Positions 46,601 through 56,851 of a DNA stretch of 64,000 nucleotides are shown piece after piece; within the stretch, counting starts at the first letter, position 1; each line of letters starts with the position of its first letter. This DNA is from Diphasiastrum complanatum (lineage: Eukaryota; Streptophyta; Lycopodiopsida; Lycopodiales; Lycopodiaceae): contig CM055103.1 of the NCBI GenBank assembly GCA_029204225.1, positions 52,679,538 through 52,743,537 on the forward strand, written 5' to 3'. Below the pieces are notes generated by a model. That model ran no database searches. It was given only the letters and a program-made list of their open reading frames with translations, and was not told the DNA's origin. The position numbers and the translations under genes were made by a program.

Positions 46601-46649
46601 AGTAAGGTATGCTAGATCTATTCATGTTGATTTACTACAGTTTGAAGCA

Positions 46650-47110
46650 TTTACAGATTGTAGCTTTTAACAATGACAATGTTCCATTTGCATGTTGCTC
46701 TTCCTATGGAATGCACTCCAATTATTAAGAAAAATTCGAAAGTTGTAGAGAATGCTGCTGCAATAGTTAGAGAATTGAGAATGAATTATCATATGAATAT
46801 AGATTTGTGGGTGGATGGATCAATTTATCCTAATGATCCAAATTCTAAGTCCGTAACTCATTTTCTCAGATTTGTATGTGAAGGAAATAACGGATTACTT
46901 GGATATTGTCAAAGGTTGCGTGATATTGGAATGCATAGCATATCTTGTCTTAATCAGCAATTATAGTTTGCTAATCAACAATTGCAACGTGTAAATCAGC
47001 AATTGCTTCATTATGTGCAGCAAACTAGTGCTGAAAACAATGCACTCAAGAATGTTATGTCAAAGTTGAATGCTACAGTCACTACTCTTTGGAGATCAAA
47101 CCAAGAAATG
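46650..47110 (+). pseudogene. Transposase-like gene, copy C (first exon and coiled coil)
   Basis: Reads MTMFHLHVALPMECTP, MNIDLWVDGSIYPNDP, HFLRFVCEGNNGLLGYCQRL, then QQLLHYVQQTSAENNALKN. This corresponds to exon 1 and the coiled coil of copy A at 11417-11900. The central residues DLW(I/V)DG(T/S)(L/I)YP and G(L)LGYC(E/Q)RL are conserved between the copies, with mostly conservative changes elsewhere. It lies downstream of copy B exons, so the order is scrambled. It ends where a copia RNase H fragment begins. Confidence 0.6.
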
Positions 47111-47242
47111 TTCCCTAGGACAGAAAATCCGAAGACATGGTTGCAGATTTGTTCACGAAGGCGCTCGACAAACCATTATTCACAAAACAAAGAAATGCAA
47201 TGGGACCAAACATACACAAAAGTTGCAAGGTTCAAGAGGGAG
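47111..47242 (+). pseudogene. Copia RNase H C-terminus and polypurine tract
   Basis: Reads SEDMVADLFTKALDKPLF, the usual end of copia RNase H, then HKSCKVQEGV. The purine tract AAGAGGGAG (47234-47242) directly precedes the LTR. Confidence 0.75.
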
Positions 47243-47912
47243 TGTCGGAAATGGGAAACTTCTGCAACTTTGCCACAGAGATCCCGGAAAATGAAGATGT
47301 CCCGAAGGACGAAAGAATTTCGAAGGCCGAATCGAACATCGAATCGAACACCGAACCAGAGGCCGAAGGAAAAGTGTTTGACATTCGTCCCTGCAACCAA
47401 ATGAAGAATACATCCTGGAAAGAAAAGATGAACAAAAGAAAAACAATTCGAGCTGATAGTTGGCAGCTCGACGAGCGTGGAGTCTTGTAGTATCACGTCA
47501 GCCGGGGGAGGTGACGTTGACACAGGGTAGCTAACTAATTGATTAGCGTAAACCTATCTTGTAATTCATAGATAAACTGTCTTGTAAACTCCTAGTAGTG
47601 GATATATACATGGGATAAATTACCACAAAAAAAATGGTGTGGATTGTAGAGAGATCAGCTATGCATGAGACTATGCCAAAGAGCAGAACATAGCGCATTC
47701 ATGAGAGGAGTGATAGGCCGCCAACGCGTGAGACACTGATCAACTCACTCAAACTAAAATACAAATAAAAATGCTCTCTTCAATCCATCTCTCATTATTC
47801 GCGTCGTTTTGTTGATTAAATACTTCATGGTGTGTGATTTGTAGTTGCTTGCTTGGGATCCTGCAGACAATCAAAATTCTGTAAACAACAAACAAATCTC
47901 CAATTTTCTACA
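47243..47912 (+). mobile_element. Copia 3' LTR
   Basis: Begins TGTCGGAAATGG after the polypurine tract and probably ends ...TTTTCTACA at 47912; the termini are imperfect inverted repeats (TGTCGGAAA / TTTTCTACA). A TATATACA box lies near 47593. No second copy is in the window, so the end is an estimate. Open frames on either strand inside it are not considered genes. Confidence 0.6.
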
Positions 47913-48049
47913 AGGTTGCTGGAATGCCTTAATGGGGCATCAGCAAAAACTCCACTAGCTACTCACTCAACAGGCAACTAAGCAATTTCGTGGCCAAGTA
48001 GTAGCAGTGCAAATGCTGCAAGCTATGACTAATCAAGCCTCGTAGTTGT

Positions 48050-48130
<81 letters not shown>

Positions 48131-48400
48131 GCCGAAGCCCTCTAGGACTAGCTCAATAAAGGCAGATTAAGGGGCTTAGCAACATGATCGGCTTATGCAA
48201 GCCCTAGAGGTTGAGCTCGATGCATAGAAGCAAGCCCATCAGAGCAATGAAGTGGACAAACATCACGTAGTGCTAAAGTTCAGAGAATTATAGCTGGAGC
48301 GATAGTCTCTCTAAACCAACGAAATCTCTCTCAAGGATTTCATCTACCACCTAGAGCGCAATATCTCCAGAGGAAGATAATGGTGGCAAGGGAGAAATAG
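47913..48400 (+). pseudogene. Coiled-coil ORF fragment, second copy
   Basis: Matches 29497-29960: GCWNALMGHQQKLH-type start, VAVQMLQAMTNQAS, then a long (GA)n run, and a degraded coiled-coil continuation. It is followed by the G-rich tract and the LTR at 48461, which suggests that this LTR belonged to an element with this coiled-coil ORF. Confidence 0.55.
48052..48126. repeat. (GA)n microsatellite
   Basis: Pure GA run of about 75 bases inside the coiled-coil fragment. The equivalent run at 29637-29665 is much shorter. Confidence 0.95.
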
Positions 48401-48687
48401 GTGTTTTCTTTCAAATAAGCTACCCTTGGGCTTCAACTCCAACAGTTCGCACTGGGGGCATGTTAGAAGATTCTCGTGAAGATTCTTTTAACATATTCTA
48501 GCTATTAGAATCGTATGAAGGATATCAGGAGGTAGAATCAAGGCCAATGGACTACAGGACCAAGTAGTTAAAAACGAATTTATGGCACATGGTTTTGGGT
48601 TCACCAGAAATCCTAACCCTAGAAATGTCTATATAAGGGCATCTGACATCATTTTTGTATTTACCTTTACATTTGAAGAGAATAGGG

Positions 48688-48689
<2 letters not shown>

Positions 48690-48739
<50 letters not shown>
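48690..48739. repeat. (GA)n microsatellite
   Basis: Pure dinucleotide run of about 50 bases, just downstream of the LTR TATA box. Confidence 0.95.
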
Positions 48740-48742
<3 letters not shown>

Positions 48743-48781
48743 CTCCTCCCATTCCTATCATTTATGTGTCAAGGCTCTCTT

Positions 48782-48785
<4 letters not shown>

Positions 48786-48814
<29 letters not shown>
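48786..48814. repeat. (GT)n microsatellite
   Basis: Pure dinucleotide run of about 29 bases inside the LTR. Confidence 0.95.
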
Positions 48815-48818
<4 letters not shown>

Positions 48819-48861
48819 CCTCATTGTGGATGATGAATGCTTGTTTTGTTATTTTTAATCA

Positions 48862-49740
48862 TGTTATCAGAATCATGAATCATCATTAGCACAACTCATT
48901 CAACTAGTTTCTAAAAACTATTTTACAAAATCTACACACAACCAAAATAAGTGTTAAGTCCACACTTTGGAGCAATCATTAAGATCCGTAAATAGATATG
49001 AATACATAGTTCACCTCCCTTAAAAAGATAATCCTCTTGAGGAAAAGATCTAGAGCCAAAGATGCCTAGATAACCAAGAAAGACCAAAACCAAGAAAAGA
49101 AAGCATGCAAAACAAGGAAAAAACACAAAAATAGAAGAGGCAAGAGATGAATCCCAAATCTAAGCTCATTCCACTTTAGATTCAACACTAAGTTTGACAA
49201 CCTTAGTTTGCCTAGATTCTCACTCCCACTACCTTGTTTACTTTCTCCCCATTGGATCAAAGCCCGTTACTACACCGCGACACTCACCCAGATTTAGATC
49301 CATAAAACCCCTTCTTTGCCCTCTAGATCCACACGATTAGGGAGGCAATGAAAGGGTCCAACAACTAGTCTTGTGGATATGCATCTATGCCTAAACTTTC
49401 TACATGAAAAAGTTCCATAAACATTAAAATTTGATTGGTCCACGTGGTTGAATGGTAGGAATTGTTTACATGGGCATAGAAGATTTGAGGACGTTCCAAA
49501 AGAAGTTGTCTTTGAATATACCACACCATGCAACCTCTATATCCACATGAGCTCAGCAAAGCCCTCATTTGGCTTGCATGAATATATGAATATTTTTATG
49601 GTTTTCGGGACATAAAGTTATTTTGGAATGTTCTAGATGAAAAAGGTATCAAATGTTTAGAACATTAGCTGATAGAATCAACATATGACTTTCCATGAGA
49701 ACAAACATGGAAGTGTCTCAAGAGACTAAAGAACGTCATC
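48862..49740. other. Non-coding part of the right arm
   Basis: Matches the left arm at about 4640-5512. Several short open frames occur in both arms but are not protein-like, so no gene is claimed. Confidence 0.5.
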
Positions 49741-49950
49741 ACAAAGATACAGATTGCAAAAAGAATTACCAGGATTATCTTTTGGGAGTTGGGTCTCCAC
49801 TGGTACATTGACTTGGCAGTTCACTTTACAAAGCAATAGTGTATCAGTACCTTCCCTGTCTTAATCGCCATAAATGGATCATAGATTTTGATCAAAATCA
49901 AGAATTTAAGAAGATTATGATATCGGTCCAAAAAAGAGCATATCTCTTAG
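49740..49950 (+). repeat. Dispersed repeat upstream of the dioxygenase
   Basis: Third member of the set at 4430-4640 and 35888-36290. It lies about 380 bp upstream of the dioxygenase start. Confidence 0.55.
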
Positions 49951-50085
49951 ATTTGCTTGGGTAAGCTGATCGCTCTCAGCTTTCCAGCCGGCCTCTCTCC
50001 GTCATGGTAACGGCACATAGAAAGAATGTGCCTTATCTCCCCAGTGAAAGACTTTGGAATCTTGTTATTATGATATAAGGATTCT

Positions 50086-50094
50086 TATATATAG
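50086..50094 (+). promoter_or_regulatory. TATA box of the dioxygenase
   Basis: TATATATAG lies 230 bp upstream of the start codon, giving a leader of about 200 bases if transcription begins some 30 bases downstream. The left copy conserves it at about 4287-4295. A closer CATAAATATT near 50287 would leave almost no leader. Confidence 0.5.
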
Positions 50095-50324
50095 CAAGCG
50101 TATGTACCTCCCTCTGTGCATGCCCAACAACACCAAATTCCGTTTAGTCCTTATCACTCATCACTCGTGATCAACTATATGCACTAGGAGTAGTTTTTCA
50201 GGGAAGACACACAGCCCAGCTTCTACACTCACACACCCCCACAACGCTACAGTGCCTGTACATCCAATACTTTTTATCTTAAACCGGCATAAATATTTGT
50301 AGATCATCTACAGACTGATTACGC

Positions 50325-51531
50325 ATGGCAACTTTGAAGCCAATTGATCTGTCAGGCCTAGATGATGAACGACTAGCTTCTTCCGTCAGGGCTCAGATCG
50401 CTGAAGCCTGTGAAAAGAATGGCTTCTTCCAAATTATCAATCACGGCGTGCCAGTAGAGCTCATGGATAAGCTGAAGGAAGTTGGTCGCAAGTTCTTTGA
50501 TATGCCCGAGGAGGAGAAGCTTGTGTATGCTGGAAAGCCAGTGCTCGCAGCTGAGGGCTATGGCAGCCGTATGGTCCTTACTGACAGTGAGCCGCAGTTT
50601 TGGCGTGAATTCGTGGAGCTTCACACTCTTCCATTATCTGAAAGGCACTATAACTACTGGCCACAGAAGCCAGCTGAATTTAATGAGACCGTGGAGAAAT
50701 ACACAGCAGCACTAATGGACCTAGCTCACCGGCTGCTGTCTGTCATCTCTGAGAATCTTGGGCTCAAACCCACGTACCTCAAGGAGGCTATGGGGGTAAC
50801 ACAGCAAAGCATAGTATTCCAGTGCTATCCTCCCTGCCCGGAGCCAGGAAAAACTCTCGGCCTCCCTGCACACTCTGATATTGGAGGCATCACCGTTCTG
50901 ATGCAAGAGGGCGACGGATTGCAGGTGGCTGCCGCAAACGACACATGGGAACTGGTTCCAAATCATCCGAACGCTTTCGTCGTCAATCTGGCAGATCAAA
51001 TCGAGGTAAATAATTTTGAGACTTCATGACATAATAAGGATCACATACAACAAATGAAGGAAACTGTGCTTCCTTAATTTGTCTCCTTATATTGTCAACT
51101 AGACTATCACACAAGGTTTAGCTCGTTGTAGTGTTCGCTAACGTCAGGCCAAGAATTTGAAGTCTGTCAGCCTTTTCAAAAATTCACGAGGTGCTTAAGC
51201 CTCTGCAGCGTTAGGTTGCTGTCTGTATCAGTTACAAGCAAGTTGACATCACTGTGTTAATGATTTGCAGATCATTACGAATGGGAGATACAAAAGCGCC
51301 AACCACAGAGCCATTGTGAACAGCGACAGCACAAGACGATCCTACGTAACCTTCTATTATCCAGCAAAGGATCAAAAGATCATCCCTGCTCCAGAGTTGG
51401 TGGATGCAAAGATAGGTCCTTTGTACAGGGAACTGTACTATTTAGAATATCTGCAGGCGCTGGCAGCGGGACGTGCAAAAGATAAACGTCTAGTCCAGTC
51501 ATTTGCCATCAACAACCCTCTAATCACTTGA
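50325..51531 (+). CDS. 2-oxoglutarate/Fe(II)-dependent dioxygenase (DOXC-type), intact
   Basis: Two exons, 50325-51005 and 51271-51531, joined by a phase-0 GT-AG intron of 265 nt, give 313 residues. The N-terminal DIOX_N-type part (residues 6-105) contains IDLSGLD and NGFFQIINHGVP. The double-stranded beta-helix domain (about 160-262) has CYPPCPEP (167-174), iron ligands His183, Asp185 (HSD) and His239 (NHR), and the 2-oxoglutarate-binding Arg249-x-Ser251 (RRS). Such enzymes are soluble and oxidise small molecules such as flavonoids, gibberellins or salicylate, using O2 and 2-oxoglutarate. The substrate cannot be told from this sequence. The N-terminus is shorter than usual (family often 330-370 aa); the Met at 50325 follows a TATA-bearing leader, but an upstream exon is not excluded. 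This is the only intact host-type gene in the window. Confidence 0.92.
51006..51270 (+). other. Intron of the dioxygenase
   Basis: Begins GTAAATAA after ...CAAATCGAG and ends TGATTTGCAG. Both flanking codons are complete (…QIE | IIT…). The left copy's intron is 11 bases longer, mainly through an extra ~11-bp insert. Confidence 0.9.
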
Positions 51532-52980
51532 CTGCAAGTTTGTCCATGATCAAATGGCTATGATGACTCAATGAAGGGGTTAAAATTGGGTTACGTATTA
51601 CACAAATTCACATGAAACGGGTTGCTCGGAGTTACATTCCACCTAGCTACCACAAGTATAGCACCGCTAAATAAGTCTTCAAGTAAGCATATATATGGTA
51701 TATAGCTACGAATAAGGATGGCTACGTGAAGTTTGCCACATTACGTCAGTTTATGATCATTGTGTATGCTTTTTACAGATTCCTAGTTTATTTATAAGGA
51801 GCAAACAATGTGATCACAACGCGTACCCCAGATCTGTCTGCCTCTCTCGTATCGGCTGTTGGAATCCAATTTTTGTTTTATAAGGAAACCGAAGCAACAA
51901 TTATGCAAATATCATATTACACTGAAGCAGAGAATAATAAAATGTAAAACTGGGATCATCGTTTTGTTGCTGTACGGCAAGTTGAATATAACAAGGACTA
52001 ACCTGACAAACATGAAACCTTCTTGTTACAATATACACACGTAGGTAGGTAAAAAAATTAAGTGATACTCCAACACACCAAGCAAAAGCTTTGAAAAAAG
52101 TCGTTGTTAAATGAGAGGCTAATATGGTAGGAAAATATACAGATTCAAGGAAGGTCATCAATACACTCATATGTATTGAAAACAGAACCGTCAGAACGAG
52201 ATCTCGCAAACAGCTGACAGCTATACTATGAGTTGAACGTATAAGTCTCAAGGGTGAAATGCCCATTGCATGGAGATGGAGATTGAAATGAGACATTCAT
52301 GATGCCTCACAAGTCATTACCGAAAGAAATAAATATTCATTTCAGTAACCTGGTTAATTGAGTCAGTTCTGTGTGATGTAAAAATTTTGCAACATTTTGA
52401 GTGTTGCTCATAGAATTATCAAGATAATAAATCAAAAGGGAACTGATTAGAGAATTGAGGTGTGATTGCCAGCCATTAACGTCTCTAATAGCAATCCATT
52501 ATTAATTTACTAGACGTTAAATTGCAGAATAAGGAAAAATAGAGTCATGGATTATGTCATGTATCAGATTATGAAATTGGCGTAAGTAGAGAGGCTAGCA
52601 AAAGCATTCAAGAAATAGAACAAATTAGGATTCTTGAATTAAATTGAGTTCTTGATTAATGAAAAAGGCTATGAGTACAATGGTTTAGGGCTAAGCATTG
52701 AGAATGTGCAAATTTCCCAGAATAGGGCTTGACTACTACTTGCCCGGAAGTCCATTTCAAAGCTTATGAAACTACAAAAGAGAGAGTCCAATTCATTTAT
52801 GTTTTTCCTTGTTTTGTCTATAGATATAATCCTATATTTATATAAAAATAAGCTATAGATTATTGGTAGTTTATTATTTCTCCTAGACATTGTGATTACA
52901 TTTAAGGAAACAGTGGACAGACCACCTTTGTCACTATTTTACAGTTGTAAAAGGAAACCTTTATGACTTCCTTCATGAGA
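51532..52980. other. Dioxygenase 3' flank
   Basis: Matches left-arm bases about 1230-2698. Small open frames on both strands (for example 51859-52044, 51901-52296 and 52669-52890) occur in both arms, but show no motif and no coding-type substitution pattern by eye. No gene is claimed. Confidence 0.5.
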
Positions 52981-54110
52981 ATGTTGTCTTAGAAAAGTAG
53001 GAATGACCATTAGAAAAAATGTGACTTTTGCCTTTAGGAAGAGTGTGATACAATAGTCAAATAAGTTGCAAAAAAAACAAAAGAACTTTCACCTTGTAAG
53101 AGTGCAACACACTTGATAGTCTCATAACTCAAATTATTGTTGTCTTAGAAAAATATGGGTAGCTAAGTACACAAAGAGCACATGGTAGCTTTCCCACCAA
53201 ATTTTTGCCTCAACATCCACTCTATGACTAGTTGCAACATCTGATGAGGTTCAACTAGAGCATAGCTTGAGAGTATTCTCCTTTGATCCTCTTGACTAGC
53301 TCCAACTTGCAATTGCCACCTTTCCTTTGTGTAGTTGAAGCCCTTTGAGATGATCCTCTTGATCTTCCACTTGAACATCAAAGTAAGTTCCTAATACCTT
53401 TTTTTTCAGATCCATTGGTTGCATGAAAACCATGGAAATCAACATCCACTTGCATAGCATTATCTCCACAACAAGATTCACCAAAACATGTGAGAAAAGC
53501 AAAATGACTCACTTCCACTTGTGATGTTGTTGTAGAAAAACCTCTTGCTTGAAGCCTATATTCCTCATTCACCAAGATCTCTTGCAAATCCACCATGCTT
53601 GGAAAAGTTCTTTAGCTTCGAACAAGATTAGCATGATCATCAAGTAAGCCATTAAGTATAACTTGCACAAGTTCTACCTCTTTAATGCTCTCATCAATGT
53701 ATGCTAGCTTTTCATTAAATGCTTTAACTCTCAACACAAAAGCATGAGCACTCTCTTCCTTATTTTGCATAGATTGAAAGATTTTCCTTCTAAGAGTAAG
53801 TACTCTTGATGTAGACTTTAATTCATAAAGCTTTTTCAAAGCTTCCCAAGCCTCATTAGATGAAGTGCACTTAGCAACTTCTTTGAGAAGCTCATTGGTA
53901 ACATTCATTTTTATAATGTGTAGAACTCTTTTAGCTCTCTTGTCATACCTCATTTGACATGTTGTTCAAATGGCCTTTCCTCCACTCCTACAACAATATT
54001 CATAGGCTCATTCATTTCAAGGAGAGATTCCATTCTCACCTTCCATGTAGAGTAATTGGATGAGGTAAGCCTATCACTGCTTTCCAACATAAAGCTTCCA
54101 TTTGTAGTCA
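52981..54110 (-). pseudogene. Copia gag of an older element, partly inside the right arm
   Basis: Begins at 54110 (MTTNGSFMLESSDRL). It reads SSNYSTWKVRMESLLEMNE, then after a frameshift near 53955 RAKRVLHIIKMNVTNELLKE, STSRVLTLRRKIF and ELVQVILNGLLDDHANLVRS. It continues as VDLQEILVNEEYRLQARG (53596-53540) and dissolves into frameshifted remnants. It is clearly related to the intact gag at 56852 (same order of motifs) but diverged and broken. Zinc knuckle, protease and the rest are missing here. The bases from 53625 inward are shared with the left arm. Confidence 0.8.
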
Positions 54111-54698
54111 TGTTGCAATGACATGATCCTCACTTTCAACCTGTTCCAATGCACAAAGCACTCTCTTAAATGTCAACAAATGCACTCAAGAAGATATCAC
54201 AAAGATTTTGAACCTCTCAAATCTCTTTCTTGCACCAAACCTAGCAAATCAACACATAGAATGGAAAATTCTTGATCAACACATGATCAACCTACAATCT
54301 CATGAACTTTTATACTTCCTAAACTTGAAACACACTTTTGAAAAGTCCAAAAACCTCAAAAACAAGAGATTCAAACAAATTTTGAGTTTTAACAAAAGAA
54401 CAAAAAATTGAATCATCCAAATTCTATATGCAAATGCTACAAACTTGATATAAAATCTTGTAGTCTTCAATGAGACCTTCCTAATGCAATTAAAGTTGCC
54501 CAAATCTAGTAAGTGGAGTGTGAAATTGGCCTACTTTAAGTTCATAACCCTATATTGAGTTTTGATTTACAAAAAATTCATTGTACACATGAAAAATGCT
54601 TGATTTTTTAGTAGAAAACAATCTAGCATGCTCTAGAATTGGTATCTCCTCCAAATCCTGGCTAAATATGGCTAATTCCTCATATAACCTGCACCAAA

Positions 54699-54710
54699 GG
54701 TCTGATACCA
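54699..54710 (-). other. Primer-binding site of the older copia
   Basis: The minus strand reads TTCTTCACA then TGGTATCAGACC, a one-base variant of the Met-tRNA site, about 590 bp upstream of the gag start at 54110. Confidence 0.7.
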
Positions 54711-55019
54711 TGTGAAGAATTATGAATCACTAAGATCCAATATGTCCCTTTAATCTTTGGTTATGAATAACAACACATGATCTAGCACCATTGACAATGT
54801 AGAAATCTAACATTTACTACACATAGAAGATGCAAACTCAATAAGATCTTGATCAAACAACATATGTAAGATAAAATGAAGTTGTTGGTCGTAGGATAGT
54901 AGTACCATAACAGGTTTCATATGTGTTGATCCAATACATAACATACAATTGCATTTTGCACACAAGATTGCAAGATATCAACACTATAGTGCAAAAATGG
55001 ATATATGAACCCAAACGGA
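54711..55019 (-). mobile_element. Older copia 5' LTR, 3' part, split by the young copia
   Basis: LTR end ...TTCACA adjoins the primer site at 54710. The LTR is interrupted at 55020-55024 (AGTCA) by the young element and resumes at 60901, where a TATA-like TTATAAATAG lies near 60970 on the minus strand. Confidence 0.65.
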
Positions 55020-55024
55020 AGTCA
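55020..55024. repeat. Target-site duplication AGTCA (left)
   Basis: AGTCA directly precedes the LTR start and recurs directly after the second LTR at 60901-60905. Five bases is the usual copia duplication length. Confidence 0.9.
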
Positions 55025-55679
55025 TGTGAAAATTGTCAACATTTCCTAGCTAGTTTGAGGCCTAAATTGGCTAAAATTGTAAATAGTTTTGGTTCTGGAG
55101 ATTTGCACGTGTGAACCAGGCCAAAATGTTTTTATTTACTGTATTTTTTCAGTATGATGAAGTGTCAAACTTCATACCCTTCAAAATGAGACCATTTTGA
55201 TGTATTTTGGTCATATAAGCCATTTTTAGCTATTTTTCCTATATAGGGAATATCTAGGGTCAAGTACCTTCTAGAGAGAGGAGAGAGAGTCATCTTCCTC
55301 ATCCATAAATAGTAGGGAAGTCGTGGAGAACAGGTTGGAGAAACCTTTTGTATGCTTCATTGAGATCAATAGATCATTGTCATTGTTTCTTCCTCCATTG
55401 AGAGCATTGTTGTGTGTATTGTCTTCAAGCTATTGTGTATGATCTTAGGTGCTTTCCAAAAGTGGTAGGCTGATGTATTATGGACTGTATAATGCTATTT
55501 TGGGCCGCACTTGATGTTTATGGAAGTTTCCATTTGTGATAAATGCTTTTTGATCAAGTTCTTTGCATTCTAGGTAGCATAGAATGTGTTGCCAATTCCT
55601 AGCTTATGTAGTTTGGAGTGCAAGCATTCAAGCCAATGATCTTGGAGTTTAGATCCACTTAGGATCTGTATTTTTCACA
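55025..55679 (+). mobile_element. Young copia 5' LTR (655 bp)
   Basis: Runs TGTGAAAATTGTC to ...TTTTTCACA and matches 60246-60900 along its whole length; by eye I find two differences (near 55102 and 55125). Short termini TGTGAAAA/TTTTTCACA are inverted. A TATA-like CCATAAATAG lies near 55302-55313. Confidence 0.92.
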
Positions 55680-55691
55680 TGGTATCAGAGC
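55680..55691 (+). other. Primer-binding site of the young copia
   Basis: TGGTATCAGAGC immediately follows the 5' LTR and matches the plant copia initiator-Met-tRNA consensus exactly. Confidence 0.9.
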
Positions 55692-56851
55692 TGGTTGGCT
55701 TCTATTTACAGTAAGTATTCCATTTTTGGTGATATTTGGATGTTTGATCAAGTTCTAGCATGATTTTGCATTGCTTTGTTGATCAAATCTTACTAACCTT
55801 TGTTTTGTGAGTTGAACTTGTGGATCAAAAGCATATTTCAGGTCTATTGAAGATCAGAGGCTGAAAAGAAACTATTTTGGATCAGATCATAACACCTAAT
55901 CATTTGTGATTGTGAGGCTTGTGCATATTCAATACTAACAATGTTCTTTTCAATCCTATTGTTGACAATCTCCATTCTTGGATGAACACTCTCCTTAAGT
56001 GGATGAAACTTCTCCTTAAGTGGATGACAAATGCTCTTTTGAGTGAGTTGTAATTCTCCTAAAGGCTGAGCAAAGCTCCCATTTGGATGAAAGATCCCCT
56101 TTTTTGGGTGAACATATTGTAAGCTCCATTGTGAAGAGCATATTGTAAAGATTGTCATCAATTTTGGCATAAATTTTGGTGTACTTTGTTGAGCATGTAA
56201 GTAACTCTCCTTATGTAATTTGATTGGAGCATTTGCTGGAAGGTGTTAACCATTATGCAAGTGTGTTTTCAGGTTCTTAACAGGTTGAGGAACATTCTCA
56301 TGTGAAGTGATCTTAGATCTACATCTAAACACCAAGATTTGACAAGATAGTGAAGCTAGTCTTGTGATTCACTAAGTGTGCTCATTCATTCACCTCTAAA
56401 TCTTGTATTTATCACTTGCTGGAGTTTATAAACTTTTAGAAGTGTGGTTTACATGTGGTTTTACAGGTTGAATCAATATCTTAGTGTGTTGATCATATGT
56501 TGATCAAGTTTGTTCATTACTAGGTAATCTTGGCATCCTAGTTTTGGGTATTTTCTAAGAATGCAAGTAACTCTTCACACCATAACTTGATTTGGTCACT
56601 TGCTGGAAAGTTTGAGAGCTTAAGCAAGAGTGTGTTCAGGTTGGTTTGATTTTGTAATCCATTCTTAGTGTGTGCAAAGTGTTGCATGTGTTTCAATCTT
56701 CCTTTCTATGCTTGGAAACCATCTAGGTTCAAGATAGAAGTGTTTTAGGGTCCTAAATCTTCATAGATCTCTTTATCTATCATTTGTTGAGAGAAAAGTG
56801 AGTGCTAAGTGCTTTAGGACAGAACCTAAAAGTTGAAGAAACATTAGAATC
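55692..56851 (+). other. Untranslated leader of the young copia
   Basis: About 1.16 kb without a supported gene, longer than in many copia elements. It contains recurring phrases such as TTGCTGGAA(A/G)GT and CAAGTGTGTTTTCAGG / CAAGAGTGTGTTCAGG, which suggest internal duplication. The minus-strand frame at 55844-56170 is not protein-like. Confidence 0.6.

Larger units (their letters stand above)
48461..48861 (+). mobile_element. LTR, right-arm copy
   Basis: Begins TGTTAGAAGATTC after CTGGGGGCA. Has TCTATATAAGG near 48630, (GA)n at 48690-48739, (GT)n at 48786-48814, and ends TTTAATCA before TGTTATCAGAATC. It is the counterpart of 5513-5903. Confidence 0.6.
48375..53625. repeat. Right arm of the large inverted duplication
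   Basis: Reverse complement of about 583-5990. It contains the LTR at 48461, shared flanks, the intact dioxygenase, its downstream region and a copia gag remnant. The outer end near 53625 lies inside a copia gag that continues to 54110, and the left arm stops at the corresponding base. The inner end lies in the coiled-coil fragment. Confidence 0.85.

Noticed and set aside
47176-47523. Minus-strand open frames over the copia LTR
   Set aside because: They overlap the copia RNase H end, polypurine tract and LTR; Phe/Ser-rich translation has no motif.
50373-50999. Minus-strand frames over the dioxygenase exon
   Set aside because: Shadows of a strongly conserved coding exon; the same frames appear in the broken copy because it is a duplicate.
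51901-52296. 131-residue frame in the dioxygenase 3' flank
   Set aside because: Present in both arms only because of the duplication; composition is not protein-like, and the left copy is broken by a stop.
54208-54411. Short plus-strand frame in the older copia leader
   Set aside because: Lies between a primer site and a gag on the opposite strand and lacks any motif.
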